Program-made: the position numbers and the translations under genes
Part shown: positions 12,307 to 26,054 of the stretch, piece by piece
How the letters are laid out: each line of letters opens with the position of its first letter
Position numbering within the stretch: the first letter of the stretch is position 1
Origin: Hofstenia miamia
Lineage: Eukaryota; Xenacoelomorpha; Acoela
NCBI GenBank assembly: GCA_004352715.1
Contig: SCFE01000071.1
Location: 679,259-743,258 of the forward strand
Direction: 5' to 3'
Length of the DNA: 64,000 nt
Notes under the pieces: generated by a model
The model's input: only the letters and a program-made list of their open reading frames with translations
What the model was told of the DNA's origin: nothing
Databases searched by the model: none

Positions 12307-13146
12307 AACGCCTTTTGACTATATTTTTAGTGAAAATTAAGCGAGCTTTTTATAAAATAAAAAGGGGTAGCTGGTGGGCGATTGGACTGGTGGGCATAAT
12401 AACGTAGCATAGTTTAGATACAAACAGATACAGATTCCGACTCGCGGAGTAATGTGCACGTTTACTCTTGCTTTTCTTTCACTGTTGTATAACTAGAATT
12501 AACTTAAATAATACTCAAAGCCAGCATAACAACCACTACTTTTTAGGTAGCATCTTCGAATTTAATAACAAGAAAGAATACGATGGATGGGCGCACTTGC
12601 CTGAAACTGCATCATGAAGACAGTACACAGTCCAACAGTTCAATCCGTTCCATCCATCTGCATCCATCATTCCATCCGCTGCGACTCAGCTCAATCTCAT
12701 TGAAAGAGTTTTGTTATGTGTGCCTTACTTAAGGTGTAATAAATACCAGTCACTAATCGACTTAATTCTCACCCTCAATGTATACTGATTTAGTGTGTTA
12801 ACAAGATAATGTATCGCAACCAGACACTAGCTGCTATTGCACTAATTAAAAAACAGTTAATATAAAAATAGAGCAGCTTCCTGCATTTAGTTAAAATATA
12901 CATTCATGATAATGACTGACACGTGAAAATGACAAGACACTAGCTGTGAACAGATTAAAAAGATTACTACAAAATATGGCAGCTGCTAACCTACATATAG
13001 ATAAAATATATTTTGCACGGTCTCTTTTTGGTCTGTTATAGGTCAAATAATTTGGATCTAAAATAGGGTTATTCATCAACACGCCTATGGTGGCATTCTG
13101 CATTTTGTGCATTTGTTACTACATGCAATTTCATTGAGCGGTAGCC

Positions 13147-14093
13147 AGCCCCTAGTAACACGAACTTGTCTTTTGGATGTCCTTAAGTCAACATTTATAG
13201 CCGTCCAAAAGACGTCAATATCTGTCCTCATAATGGACGCAGAAACGACATGAGTTGCGAATAAATAGTGTATTATTCATGATTTTCCAAAACCCTTTCA
13301 AATGAAGTAAGGTAACTTAATCTGATAAGATTTACAATCTATGTTTGTTATTACTGAACTTCTTAATATTTAAACACAATCGAACATCTAGTAGTTTCAA
13401 TTACAAAATATGCCACTAATATCATATAAAGAAGAATTTAATAGCTTTACTTTTGACACACCTAATTTCACTCTTGGAATCGTTGAAAATTTTTTATTCC
13501 TTGCTATTTTTCTTAAAAATATTAACCTTTCTAAACAAAGTTTAATCATTTTTTATAATGTGACATAATATTGAATAGAAAATTCATGATTGAATGAGTT
13601 ATTCCATTTTTTAAGATAAACATGCATTAATTTTAAACATAAATATTTTACACAGGTTGGAATGATTTATGCAAATATATATTTTGACTTCAACAATACC
13701 TTGAAATGTAAATATTAATAAAAAGTGAATAGACGCATACTAGTGAAATTAATGAAAAGGCAAATATATAACAAATTTAAGTGTCCAAATTTCTATTATA
13801 AGAGACTTCTTTATAAATGATAATATTGATGGTTTTTGTGAACAAAATGAGTAGGAAGCATGATTGTGAGTAAATTTCAAAAGCATATGGTTACAAAAAT
13901 CACATCCTGTGAAAGATATCACAATTAAATAAGTTCATACAAAAAGTTTGTGGCAAATCATGAGTAACATTTTATTTATTAGCAAATCACGTCGTTTTTG
14001 TGTCCATTATGAGGACAGATATTGACGTCTTTTGGACGGCTATAAATGTTAACATAAGGATGTCCAAAAGACAACTTCGTGTTACTAGGGGCT
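13147..14093. mobile_element. Non-autonomous DNA element with ~117 bp inverted termini, copy 2
   Basis: Same length and ends as 7196-8142 and carried along by the block duplication. No coding frame of note. Confidence 0.7.
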
Positions 14094-16745
14094 AAGCATG
14101 AAAATAAAAACATTCCTATTCCTAGTCGTAACCTATTTGCATACAATTATCGAGGCTGATTTCTAATATCTAAATACCTCACAGACAGCCCTCGAATGAT
14201 GCACGCAACAAATGCTTAGCTGCACATTATATAATAAAATGAAACCACGAAGCAAAAAGAATAAACCACTAAAGGATAAATTTTCATCATCGTAACAGTG
14301 CTTCGTTTCTATTAATATACAATTTTAATAAACATATTTACCAGATAAACAAGTACCAGTGGCAAATAGATTTCTTATTTCCACGTAAGTTACTTCTGCG
14401 TGGTCTACGTGGTTCACTAAAATTAATGCGGAGCGTAATGTCCACTTGCGTTTTGTCAAATTAGTTGCTACCAATATTTGCTTTTGCAATTTGGCAAAAT
14501 CATTAAATCCTAATTCTAATAAATTGGCTTGAGTTTCTAATTAGAGTTTTAGGTAGTTTTTTTCTTTCTTCTTTGTTGCGAGTTAGTCAATTTAGTGGGA
14601 TTATGCTACATGAGTATGCTTGATGAGGCAGAGCCTCATAGCTCAATTAATTCAACTTCTGCACGATTGGTTGAAGGACGAGTAGCTTCTTGTTGTCGTG
14701 AAGGAGAATTTGTTCTCAGGCAAATACTTTCTAGTGTTGATGCATTTTATTGATTTGTTGGCTGTACTTCTCCGCCATAATAATTTTGCATTGATTCAGA
14801 AAGTTGTGATGGATGATGATACTGGCTACAGACCACCATGTAGCCACCATAGCCTTCCTTTGGTGAAGTGCTACCTTCAAAAAATGTTGTGGACCTTAAT
14901 CGTAATCAAACCACTGATTAGAATATTGTCAAATATTTAAGAAGATCAATTTCACATCACACGTCACAATTTGATTTTCGTTCAGTTTGTGAGCCACTAA
15001 TTTATTAAGCTTTTTGGGTTCAAGTTGTTGGATTACACCTAATTCTGCTTGAATTGGCATTGACGAAAGCTATCAGTGAGTCGTTGTATATTATAATTTA
15101 TGTGAATTTCGGCATTTGAAAGCATAAGCATCAGAATGGATACGCGCGAAAATTTGACCAAAGCCTGGCCCAGGAAAGTGATTCCGAAAAAAAACCAATA
15201 CCCAGCCCATTTAAAAAAAAGATTAGCTAAAATTGTTACCCGGACTTCAGCCATAGTAATTTTTTTCACAGCTCAAGCTGAACCATCTTACAGCCTAAGA
15301 TCATATTCCCCAAATAATTTGTATACACGTATAATTCAGAAACAAACAGAGTTCTCATCAGTTCCAAACGTTGGAACCAAAACCCGACCCATAACAACCA
15401 CGGTCTTTCTGGGCCTGACCCAACTTGAATTTTCTTACTAAACTTGATATAAACTCAATATTTTTTGAAATTGGACCTGAACATGACCTGATTGATGTAA
15501 ATCCATACTGAAATTATTTAGAACACACATAAAAAGACAGATTATTTCTTGAACTAGCTAAACAATTTGAAATAGACCAAATATTGTATATCCATTGAAA
15601 ATGAACAAAACAACAAATAAATGTATTGACGAATATTGAGAATATTGATTTTTAATTGTTCCCAAGAACCCAATCCGGGTTTGGGTCTGAGAACTTTGCA
15701 AACTAATGAAGATATTGAAATTCTGAACATACCAAAAGATAGAGAATTGACTCCTTTTTTCAACTTTAATTAGTCACATGGAGATATCCTCCTACAGCAG
15801 TTTATCTTCAGAAAAAAAATTTTTAAGGTAGTTGTTGCCCTATGGACATTTATTTATTATTTGCACATAATTTTGCACAAGAATAAGATTAAGTACAAAT
15901 CTTCTTCATTGCATGAGCGGGCCAACCCCACAGTTATGTCCATGAAAAAGCTTACAATATTTCTTAACAGGATATAATTGTTAAAAATGTCAACAAATAG
16001 TTGAAAGATATAAGTAAGTACTTGAAAAACATAAATGTGATTATTTAAAAAACCTTGCTCTTACAAGTGCAACAATACGTAGATATCACAAAATAATATT
16101 AAAAACAACAAATAAGCAGTTAAATACAGGAGAAAATCGCTATAGAAACAAAATGGAGGCATAAAATATACGTTAGGAGAATTTCAAAAACACCTTATTG
16201 GATATCTAATTTGAAAACACATAAGAATGTTCTAAATTTATTGTTAGTGCTAATTATGTATAAAAATCACGTAGATAAGTTGATTGTATTAAAATGCAAG
16301 TATAAAAGTTAATTGCAGAAATTTGAAATGTTTTTACAAGGAAATGTTTTAAAATTACAAGAAACTTTATCCAAATTATTTAAATTTTAACCGAAAAAAT
16401 TTAATAGTTATTTAAAGATATTCATTCAAAAAGTATCAATAATAACTTAAAGTTCTTTGATAAAAATTTAATAAAATTTCAAATTTGATAGAACTAGTAA
16501 ACTAAATAGCAACAATAAGGTAACTAGAGGAAAGCTGTGGCTTCATTTAGGTGCATTTTGTTTTATATCATTTTGTTGTAATTGAAATTCATATTTTTGC
16601 TGGCACAATCTTTTTATTTAAAAAATATCAGAGAAATATTATTAATGATCTGTTTATTTATTTTTTAAGATAAGAATCAACAAAGTAGAAATAGAAACCC
16701 TTGCAGTAATAATGTCATTTGTTAATAAAATCCGCAGTGAAAACT

Positions 16746-19700
16746 TGACTTTATGACTGTAAACTCGTAATAGTAAATTTCTTTAGCTGATAACTTCATA
16801 ATTCAAATTGCAATTCCTTCAAATACAAAATTACAATAAAAAAATGCTATAGAAGATGAATGAACTGTAATTTATTAGAATTGAAATGACATCATATACA
16901 GGACGTCATATATTATAAATAGGGAACTCATGTATGCTTCTGTTCATAAAAAAGTTGTACTTTGCTAAAACTTTTTGCCTTTATACTTGTTATTATTTCA
17001 CATCAATTTATGGCAAAGCTCAGTCAAGTCTCAAAGTGAATTCCACCACTTAGTTATTCACAATGGCATTCATTTCTATGCTTATAATTCTAATAGCTGG
17101 GTTGTTTCACTTTGGCATCTGCTGTCTAAATCTAGTTTGGTTTTATGCATTTACTCTCATGCTGTTACTGCTAATCAAATTTCTCTTGGTTAAATTCTGC
17201 TTGCAACTGCTTGTGATTTGTGATACTTGTAGTGTTAATTTATTATTTACTAGATGTTTTTGCTGTTGTTATTTGCAGCTTTTTCAAAAGCTATTACTCT
17301 GTTATTCTAATAATACTATTCATGATGATGCTACATGGTCACCCAAAGACGCTCAAAGAACTTGCAGAAGATAATTTGCTTAGTTTTTCTTTACAAACTT
17401 TGTTCCAAGCATTTATTACATCAATTCTAAAAAATTCTTAATTTTTTACTTAATAGTTACACAATTATCAAAGAAAACTAAGTGCAACACTGACGATTCC
17501 ATTAATGTTTTGATAAAAATGCGTCAATATCCAACTTGCAATTGAAAACAACACATCAATACAGTTGGAAATGGGGCATGCAAGTTCCACCCCAACAAAA
17601 AATCTTGATTCTTTAACAAAAAGCCATCTACGAAATTTACAAAAAATCTGTTTTCCTGGCAAAATGCAGTGTACAAAGGAATATAGCACCAAATTGCAAA
17701 ACTATATATGTATATGAAAAGTATTAAGATCAAAGTATTGATGGCAGGCACTTACTATCTTAACAACTACAGAGAATAATGAATGCATTAGTAAGAAGTA
17801 GTGTAAATCCTTGCGCATAAGCAACGTAACATTTTGCTTAAAAGATTATGTTGCGGATAAAAAACGTAGTATTAAAATTATATCTGCAAACTTCTCACTA
17901 AGTTCGGAATTACGGTATATCTTAGAATGCAGAAAATATATTCAAATTAAAGACACTAGGTATGCACAGCATTCAATTTTGCTCTTCGTGATGACACAAT
18001 GTGTTGGGTGATTTTTGAGTTAAGGCGAATTAAGTTTGTTAAATCAATGAATAACATGATGTTGAAAAAGAGAAAATTAGTGTGTCATTGCAGATGCGGC
18101 ATGGTACATGCTGAACACTTGTAACTCAAAAAACAACCTTCAAAGTTTGGGTGCGGCTGATACATGGGGGTGTCTATAACATACTAATAATTGAATTTTG
18201 ATTAGTAGGCTGTGTGGCTGTTTATTCTCGAGTGTTTACCTTAATTTACAGAATAGTTACTTTTTTAGGTAAAAATTCCAACTTTAACCTAAAAAATTTG
18301 ATATTATTTACTTAAAATACCATATTTACACATTTTTGTGTATGAATTTTACTGAACATTAGGGTCTGACACAGAAAATAGAATTTTGAAAGTTCCATGG
18401 AACAATGGTTATATGAAAAGGCAAGAGACAAGTACAATCCTACAGAAATTTTACACATAATCGTTTTATAAAAACCAATGGATTTTTCAAACATATACAT
18501 ATATGAAAGAATATAAATATCATAATCATGACTAATGGTAAAATGAAATAAATGCACATTAACGTGAATGGAATGGCCAGATTTGTAAATCTGATTTCTA
18601 AGAAATAATCTCTATAAATAGCTCGCTTTGTGAAGGTATTTACGACAAAATTTTGTGTGCTAATCAGCCATATAATTGTTACTCAAATATTAATAGACAT
18701 TTCTTCCTTATAAAATTCCTGGGTTTTGCAAAAAAACACTTCAAGTTTTGACACTGCAAGTGATGACCTGCGGGTTTCCATACAATACACGTACTCTTAA
18801 GTAAAATACCAATATATTATTTAGGCAAGATATCCTGGTATTTTGGTATTGACAAAATAACGTGGTATAGGTTTCAATATCAGTATACTACTTTACTATC
18901 TGTCCATCAGATATGGGAGGAATTTGAAAGCTTTTGCAAAAATAAGAATTTCCAGTGAAAATATCAATTTTGTCTACTTAAAAAAAAATTATAATAGTCT
19001 TTGCAGAAAATTTTAACAATAATATTGAAGCACACTTACTCATATATGTATAAATTTTCGATTTTTTTTCAAATATGTCATTTATTGGGAGAAAACTAAA
19101 TGTATTTTTTTCAAATACAATTTAAATCAAATTTTGAAAAATAGGATATACCGAGTGTGCTTTGTGTTTAAAATGCTGTTGAAAACTGCAAATTGGTAAA
19201 TAGCTGCAAAGAAAATTTTGCTGTCGGGTAAGGACAGTAAAGCATTATTTGTTGAGAGGGTGCGGTATTAAAAATGCTCTATCTGCACATCACTATAGTG
19301 CTCACTACACTGCACTTACCAATTAAAATATGCCAGTTGGTTTGCCTGTGCCCATACCCAAAGCGTGCTATTTTCTATATATGTTCCTTTTATTTTCTGT
19401 ATTTGCTCTACCTTAACTTTAAAATATATATTGCTTCTTGTAAATAGATTAACAATGTTTAACTCAAATATTATAACATATATATGTAGATAGATAGATA
19501 AATAGATAGATAGATAATGATTTTTAATCATCAGTGACTTGGAGAACCATCCTATTAGTTGGTATATTTTTTTACAACTTTCTTGCATATCATCAGTAAT
19601 TTCAGCACTGGTTTCTACATACCTCTTCACCTCAGTTATTCATATAACTACAAGCACACATATAGCACAATTGTTAAAATTATTTTTATGCCATATATCA

Positions 19701-20356
19701 AGATATAAGTCAGAATCGCTTTTTATAGCAATTGTTGACACATATTGTCCATAAAGAATGCTTGTTTTAACGTTCAGCAGTTCACGCTGTATTTTTCTAA
19801 ATTTTCTAGCAATCATACTCATAGTCACATTATAATGCGTATGCATGTGAATTCATTCCTGATCAGTCACCACAGTGGGGGAATATTTGCACATCCGAGT
19901 ACTGCAAAAGGTTTCTATGCAAACATTCATATCAAATTGATCTTTAAAAAAAGATTTGAAATAAAATCTTAAACTTGTAAGCAGAATTTTTTGCGAGTCT
20001 ATAAAAATCACAACTTAAGCCCAACAACTATCTTATTGACGATCTCAAAGATCTATCGAATATGTAGCAGGTTAATGATTTATATAAGTTGAAATACCTC
20101 CCTATGATCTCATCTTGCCAATTTCATGTTATGTTTTGCAAGTTACACTATGGAATGAAATTACACAGCAAAAACATTATGTTTTCACACCAAATGCAAT
20201 TCCATTTCAGAAACATAATGTGATGCTAATAAAATATTTTTATAAATGTAAAAATTTTTTATATTATGTTTTATATTTTAAACTAAGTTATACAAAGTTG
20301 CAATAACTAATTCTATAAGGGATTCTGTAAAATATCAAGCAATAAAATTTATTGAT
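16746..20356. other. AT-rich DNA with no recognised gene
   Basis: Holds a TAGATAGATA-type tetranucleotide tract at about 19488-19517. Two minus-strand open frames, 19316-19630 (contains VKRYVETSAEITDDMQESCK) and 19640-19846 (contains ARKFRKIQRELLNVKTSIL), have a reasonable amino-acid mix and could be exons of an unknown gene. They match no family I recognise and lack convincing splice sites. Short frames at 16975-17441 and 17468-17751 look like chance. Confidence 0.3.
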
Positions 20357-20893
20357 TTAACCTTCTAACGGTAATTGGGATCAGTGAATGACCCCACATG
20401 TTTTTTAAGAATCAAAATTATCAAATAAACACAATTGAATATGGCTGATTCTTTGTGACAATTCTGAGGATACGTTTGGGTCATAATAAATATTATTCAC
20501 TCGATCATTGCCCGCAATCTATATAAATCCTCGATTTTTGAAGTAGCAAAAAATCACACTAATGGTAATGGAGATGTCATATGCTGACTCCAGTCAAAAT
20601 TATAATTATTAAAATGTTCATCACCATGTCAAGACTAAATTGTTAGTAGCAACGTCTGTGATTCTCCTCTTATCAAACTGAAACATCACATACAATATTG
20701 ATTAGAGGTACTAATAGACTTTTCAATAATATTAATAGGCTTAGGCATATTAAGAAACCAATATTTTGGACATTAATTGGTCAGGCTACTGATCTATGAA
20801 GTCGCCAATCAGGAGATCACATGATGCATCCACCCGGCTATTACGTGATAGCAAAACAAAAACAAAGTGTGGTGACAAATTGACTTTGAGGGA

Positions 20894-22990
20894 TTGTTTC
20901 AATTGGTCTTAAATGGTCCAATTACACCTGAAAGAAAAGAACATCAATATAGACTAGCAACTGCATGCTGCTCCAAAATATTCAACTGCTTTTACCAGAA
21001 GTTTTTTCCATCATTATGTTATTGCGGCTCGATACACCACATTGCTGCAGAAGCAGTGCATTCATTGTTTAATGAACTGGAAAATACTTTAAATGACGCA
21101 GTGATTTTTCTATTAAGGATGAGAGTGTCGACTCTGAAATAGATCATGTTGAAAGTGATCCAGCTCATTCTAAATTACCAGATGATGCTATTGGTGAGGA
21201 AGATGATATAACTAATTTTCCTGACAATGCCAGTAACTATGATGAAACTTCCACTCCATCATTGTTGATCATCAAAGAGGGAGAAGAGTGGTCTCTTGAA
21301 CCACCAACTATTTGACAGAGTCAACATATAAACGTAATCCATCAATCACCGGTTTATTAAGCCAGACAAAAGCAAAAGTACTCACTGTAATGGACGCCTG
21401 CGATTTATTTGTTAGAAAGATATGATGGAGATAATTGTTTCCAATTCAAGTAAAGGATCAACAACTTTATTCCACTAATTGGAAAAATACTGACTATCGT
21501 GAAATAATAGCTTACATCAGAATATTGATTTTATCAGGAGTATTCCAATGTAATCATGAAGTAATTGAAAGAATGAATGAATTCAAGTACATGGGCTTTA
21601 TTGCTTCAAGCTATTCACCTGTGTTCTTCAATTTCGCGACAAAGACATGTGGAAAGTTCGCACCAATCCTTGATTTCTATGAGCTTTTTACAAAAGAGCT
21701 CCCTAAGCATTTCGTCCCATATGAATGCGTCACAATAGATGAATAACTTATTTCTTTCTGAGGCACATTGTGCATTTAGGCAGTATATGCCCCTAAGACC
21801 CACAAAATATGGAATCAAATTTTTTGTGATGGTATGTTCTACATCATTTTATGCAGTTCCGGTGGTGCCCTACCTCGGAAAAGTAAATAATGCAATTACC
21901 AGAAATCTATCTCAAAAGGTTGTCATGGAATTGGTCAAAGAATATTCAGTCCATGACACATACTGTAATTATTTTCATAGTTCCATAGGTTTCGCGTAAT
22001 GTTATCAACACAGATACATAAATAAGCCTATCAATACTAATAATAAATAATATTTTAGCTTTTCCATGTTCACAAATTCAAAAAAGTATTTGCATTTTTG
22101 CTTCAAAAAATTTTCTTGTTTAGAATCAAATAAAAAAAATTAATGTATGACAATTAGGTATAACAACTCACCAAAGGAAAATTCTATCAGAACATTTTAC
22201 CAGTACATGACAAATAAATCGCATACTCCGCCTCTTTTTTCCTGATTGCGGAAACTTTGCAGAATGATATGATATGACTGGACTTAATTGCATTTGGCCA
22301 AGGAGTGAACAAATATTTACGAATGCTTTGGAGCTAATCAATGGCTTTCGTTTACAGCCAATCAAAAAACCAGAGCTTATCTATCAATTATTGAAAATTA
22401 ATAGAATTATGGGCATTTAAATGACTAAATTGCATGTAAAATTAATACAAATTATTGATGCAAAAGGCCAAAGATCTATAATATTCTTGGAAGTCCCTTT
22501 ATGTTATTTGTAATTACCATTGCTCAAATATCTATATTCCCACAGCCCATTTGCAATTTTAACAATTTTAAAAGATATATAAATGTTTAAAATTTTATTC
22601 AATGTATCAAGATAGGCTATAGATTGCATAATTGCAGAATTTTGTGTGCGCCATCTATCAAAAGTAGTCAAAAAATATTTAGTGTGATGATGCCAATATC
22701 AGGTATTGAAAGAAACGTGACAACAGACAACTTTTACACATCTTTGGATACATGTAGACAACTACGTTGAAAGAATTTATGAATGGCTAGCACCATAAGA
22801 AAATGACGAGAATTACCTTCAATGGCTATTGACCAGCCCAAAGAAGGAGAACATACATTTTTGTGTGAAAAATAGCATTTGCATAACTGTGTTGCAGTGA
22901 GCTTGAAAAAAAATTCATCTGTCAAAAAAACCTAAAAATCGTAGTCTATCCAGCCAGTTGAAGTTTGGTCCCTTTCTTCATGAGGGGAAA
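20894..22990 (+). pseudogene. piggyBac transposase pseudogene
   Basis: Pieces of the family pattern appear in order across several frames. An acidic region at about 21080-21300 comes first. Then CGKFAPILDFYELF and LPKHFVPYECVTIDE at 21645-21745 contain the conserved TIDE aspartate region. AFRQYMPLRPTKYGIKFF and VPYLGK follow at 21770-21885. After an inserted segment, RNVTTDNFYTSLDTCRQL appears at about 22705-22765 and RELPSMAIDQPKEGEHTFLC at 22810-22870, matching the TTDNFFTS block and the segment after it. Frameshifts and stops interrupt it throughout, so it is a cut-and-paste DDD transposase that is no longer functional. Confidence 0.7.
21965..22685. other. Sequence inserted inside the piggyBac transposase
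   Basis: Transposase similarity stops near VMELVKEYSVHDT and resumes with GIERNVTTDNFYTS. In the family these blocks are close together, so about 700 bases have been inserted. The insert has no recognisable gene or obvious inverted ends. Confidence 0.4.
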
Positions 22991-23196
22991 GGTTTTTAAG
23001 ATTATTTTCTGGAAATTCATTTAAATCATCCAGATATTTTCAAATACCTGTTACTGTAGAAGGTTTGCAGTTTTGTCACGTTTGTGCATTATGTATTTTG
23101 TAATGTTTAACCCTGAAAACATGGGAAGCTTCAGTGCAAAATTTGAAATTGATTATAGATCTGAATTGTTTAATTGCCAAGGTCAGCTATTTCCGG

Positions 23197-23232
<36 letters not shown>

Positions 23233-23904
23233 CTTCACGATATTAAACTTTTTGGAAACCAGTGTAACATTGTTTATGTTCTTGCATACGCCGTTTCAGT
23301 TCACCAAAGAAATTGAGGTTGGGTTGCCAGGTCGGAGATGGGATCGGGGCAGATATGACCGAAATGTTTTTCCAAAGTTGGTTACCGTGTGGCAAAAGTG
23401 GAGCTAATAACTTTTGAATTGAAAAAAATTGAGCTAAATGTTGCCCGCCAAGAAATCCTGGGTACGCATTTGTTTGTGGGTGATTAAAATTTACATCTAG
23501 TAGAAAATTGTGTCAGATAGGCTCCACACTTAGCTTGATTCGGGTTGAAGCTGAACCGAATTGTCACATTTATCTTCATATTTTATTGAGATATCTACAA
23601 TTTATTGGAACAAGACTACATTGAATCATCAGGATGGCATAGGAATCACGATTACATATTATATAAATTTAAGAAGTTTGCAAAATCGTCTTTTACAGAA
23701 ATGCATTGCATAAGAATAAGATTTCGTTCTTAAGGAATTTTAATAGAAACATTATCAGAAATATAGGGAGAGCTCTTTCTTCTAATTTTAAAAAACTTAC
23801 GGAAAGCAACATAAAATAGTACTATTTAGTTTGCATTCTTGTCTTCTTAGATAGAGTATCACTATAAGAGTATAACAGATACTTAGATGACTTAAGGCTG
23901 TACT
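22991..23904. other. No recognised gene; one (TA)n tract
   Basis: Contains a TA run at about 23199-23230 and otherwise featureless AT-rich sequence. A 77-codon frame across the TA run is spurious. Confidence 0.4.
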
Positions 23905-24530
23905 ATGGATAAAATTGACTCAATTTTTATATATCTTTATGATGCACTATTAAATCCTACTGAAACTTGGAGAGCACCACTTGGTTCTAATAATTTTGTA
24001 ACTTTAGCTTGTTTAGATCTTTCAAAAGCCTTTGATTCGATTACTCATAACAGTCTAATTAAAAACTATCTCACTTAGGATTTTCTAGTAATAGTAAGCA
24101 ATTGATAACTAGTTACTCCAATAAAAGATTCCAGAGTAAAATTTAATTATATTTTTCAGGATTGTTACCGGTTTACAATGGAGTGCCTCCGAATCCACTT
24201 CTTTTTAGTATTTTTGCAAATGACATGCATTCTATAACTAATTGCAATTTAATCCAATGCCTGCATGTTCAGCGATAATTCATCAATGCACCTATCAATG
24301 TAATCCATAGAATTGAATTGTAACAAATTGTCAAAATATTTTTGTATGCACAAGTTGAATATTAATGAAGCTAAAACAGAATTTTGTATTTTGCAGCACA
24401 ATAAACGCAATTACGATGTTTTTGCAGTGACTTTGAATATAAATAATATTAATGTTCCTATTGTAGACACTTTCAAGTATATCAGAGTAACTATTGTCTC
24501 AAAGTTAAAATTACACTTTTATCTATTTAA
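23905..24530 (+). pseudogene. Reverse transcriptase relic of a CR1/Jockey-like non-LTR element
   Basis: Plus-strand fragments read VTLACLDLSKAFDSITHNSL near 23995-24055, the first catalytic aspartate block (family pattern LDLSKAFDxIxH). Later come LNINEAKTEFCIL at about 24355-24395 and NVPIVDTFKYIRVTI at 24445-24495, which match the region after the catalytic YADD/FADD block. The middle is destroyed by stops. The first block is close to LDISKAFDSINHKILYEKL in the element at 59.3-64 kb, so the two are likely related. Flanking sequence (CAATATATTTCGCTAATTAT at 24739) also resembles 59170-59205. Confidence 0.65.
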
Positions 24531-25908
24531 TATTTAGAAAATTAGCTATAGGTATAAAAAGTATGACACTAAGAATTAGGCAATTACCACCTTGTGCGAT
24601 AATTCAATTGAAAAAAGCAATATGATTCTTCCTGGAGCAAGAATTTATAGGATTTTAAAATTTAATGTAAACAAAAACAATCCTTACTAACAAAAACTCA
24701 TTTTTCCATTCTTCTACAATTATGTAATCGTAATCAGCAATATATTTCGCTAATTATCATCGTCAGGAATAGAAATTTACCAATCTAATTTTTTTACCAA
24801 AATTGCAAGCTATTATATAATACTTTGCAGTTGCTTTTAGTGAAATTGATCTTTCATCTTTCATAATGTATTAATAATTGAATTGATAATCACAAATCTT
24901 TAAGTGATTCGATATTTCAGTTGATGTTCTTTGCGGTTGAATTCTTCTACATAATTGTCTTGAAGTTTATCCAACAAAAATTAATGTAATTTTGTAAATA
25001 ATGTTAGGCAAATCTTCAAAATTTGTAGGTGCTTTTAAATTGATAACAGATTTTGTTTAATATATCGTTGATAATCTCAGTTTATTTTATAGATTTATCG
25101 TTTTTAAGATTTCTTATTAGGTAACTTGTATGGATTCCTCTATATTCTAAATTTAATGTATTTATAAATTACTTTTTGTTTAAATTGCTATTGTTTTCAA
25201 TGATCTTATTTATTCTCTCCTTTTAACCTTAGACAACCTAGCGTCCGTTTTAAAGGACAAGCCGTTTTTCCACATTTACAAAAAGTTTTCTCCAAGTCTA
25301 TTGCCAAATTTGAAAATCTCGGGGCACGGGTAGGTCTATATGGGAACATACATTATTTCAATGTTGAAAATTTCTATTAAAGCTTTTTGCTGGTGCAGAG
25401 ATTGTTGAATAGATTAACAAGTTTTCTTGGAAATTTTTGAATTTTTGAAAAAGATTTAAATTCTCTCATGCCTAGTGTTAATGTATTTAGAAGGTTTTGA
25501 GCCTTTGGAGGCAACAAAGAATTTTGACTGTTTCTTGATTTGTGCAAAGATGCTCTAAACCCATTGAGGCGAGTAGTGCGCTAGGACACGGCCAGCGTGA
25601 GGATTTAGAATGAAAAAAAAGAATAGACTCTCCTCTATCATGTGATGATTTCAGATTGAGCACACCATTAAAAGTTTTTGAGCTATAAGTGTTTAAAAAT
25701 TCTTTTATAAGATAATGAAAATTTTTTAAAAATCCCCAGGCTGTTTAAGAGTAGTATGAATCCGAACGTACCCCAACGAAAAATGACCTTTGACCTTATC
25801 TGGTGTGGCTATGATGTAATTGTGGACGTTGATGGTCGGGCGATGCAAGGTTGTCTGTTTCTGACGTCTTTAGAATATTCTATTTTATTGACAAACAAAA
25901 TTAACTTG
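24531..25908. other. No gene; possible piggyBac-type terminus near 25227
   Basis: At 25224-25265 the sequence TTTTAACCTTAGACAACCTA, followed by GCGTCCGTTTTAAAGGAC, resembles ends of piggyBac-like miniature elements (TTAA plus CC start). No matching opposite end was found, so this is tentative. The rest is AT-rich without coding signal. Confidence 0.25.
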
Positions 25909-26050
25909 CAATCTATTGTTTAAAATGTAACAAATTTTTTATACACAGTGAGGTTAAGCAATTTTGAAAATCCCATGAGATTAGAATTGTTGCAATCTAT
26001 TGTTTAAATTTAATAATTTTTATACACATTACTTAAACAATTTTCAAAAA
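25909..26050. repeat. Imperfect tandem duplication
   Basis: The segment starting CAATCTATTGTTTAAAATGT and running through TTTTTATACACA to CAATTTTGAAAAT recurs once immediately downstream with small deletions. It sits just left of the Polinton-associated direct repeat. Confidence 0.6.
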
Positions 26051-26054
26051 TAAA

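Larger units (their letters stand above)
11089..16745 (+). repeat. Large duplicated block, copy 2 (~5.7 kb)
   Basis: Direct-orientation copy of 5086-10795, starting AATAGGGAGCAAAATATTTT. It carries the same hAT tail, MITE and 947 bp element at matching positions, so those insertions predate the duplication. The right-hand third is more diverged, with small insertions and deletions. A 101-codon frame at 15136-15441 corresponds to a broken version in copy 1 and resembles nothing I know. The region 14094-16745 holds no recognised gene. Confidence 0.85.
20357..22990 (+). mobile_element. Decayed piggyBac element
   Basis: The left end has TTAA (20357-20360) followed by CCTTCTAACGGTAATTGGGA, in the style of piggyBac termini (TTAA target, C-rich start). 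The transposase remains follow on the plus strand. The right terminus was not found. The coding part is interrupted by about 700 bases of unrelated sequence at 21965-22685. Confidence 0.6.

Noticed and set aside
15039-15441. Overlapping frames in block copy 2
   Set aside because: Not conserved as open frames in copy 1 at the matching position and no family similarity, so coding is unlikely.
18770-18900. GGTATT-rich stretch resembling transposon ends
   Set aside because: No partner terminus or target duplication could be found.
23174-23407. Frame with repeated YI residues
   Set aside because: Translation of a (TA)n microsatellite.
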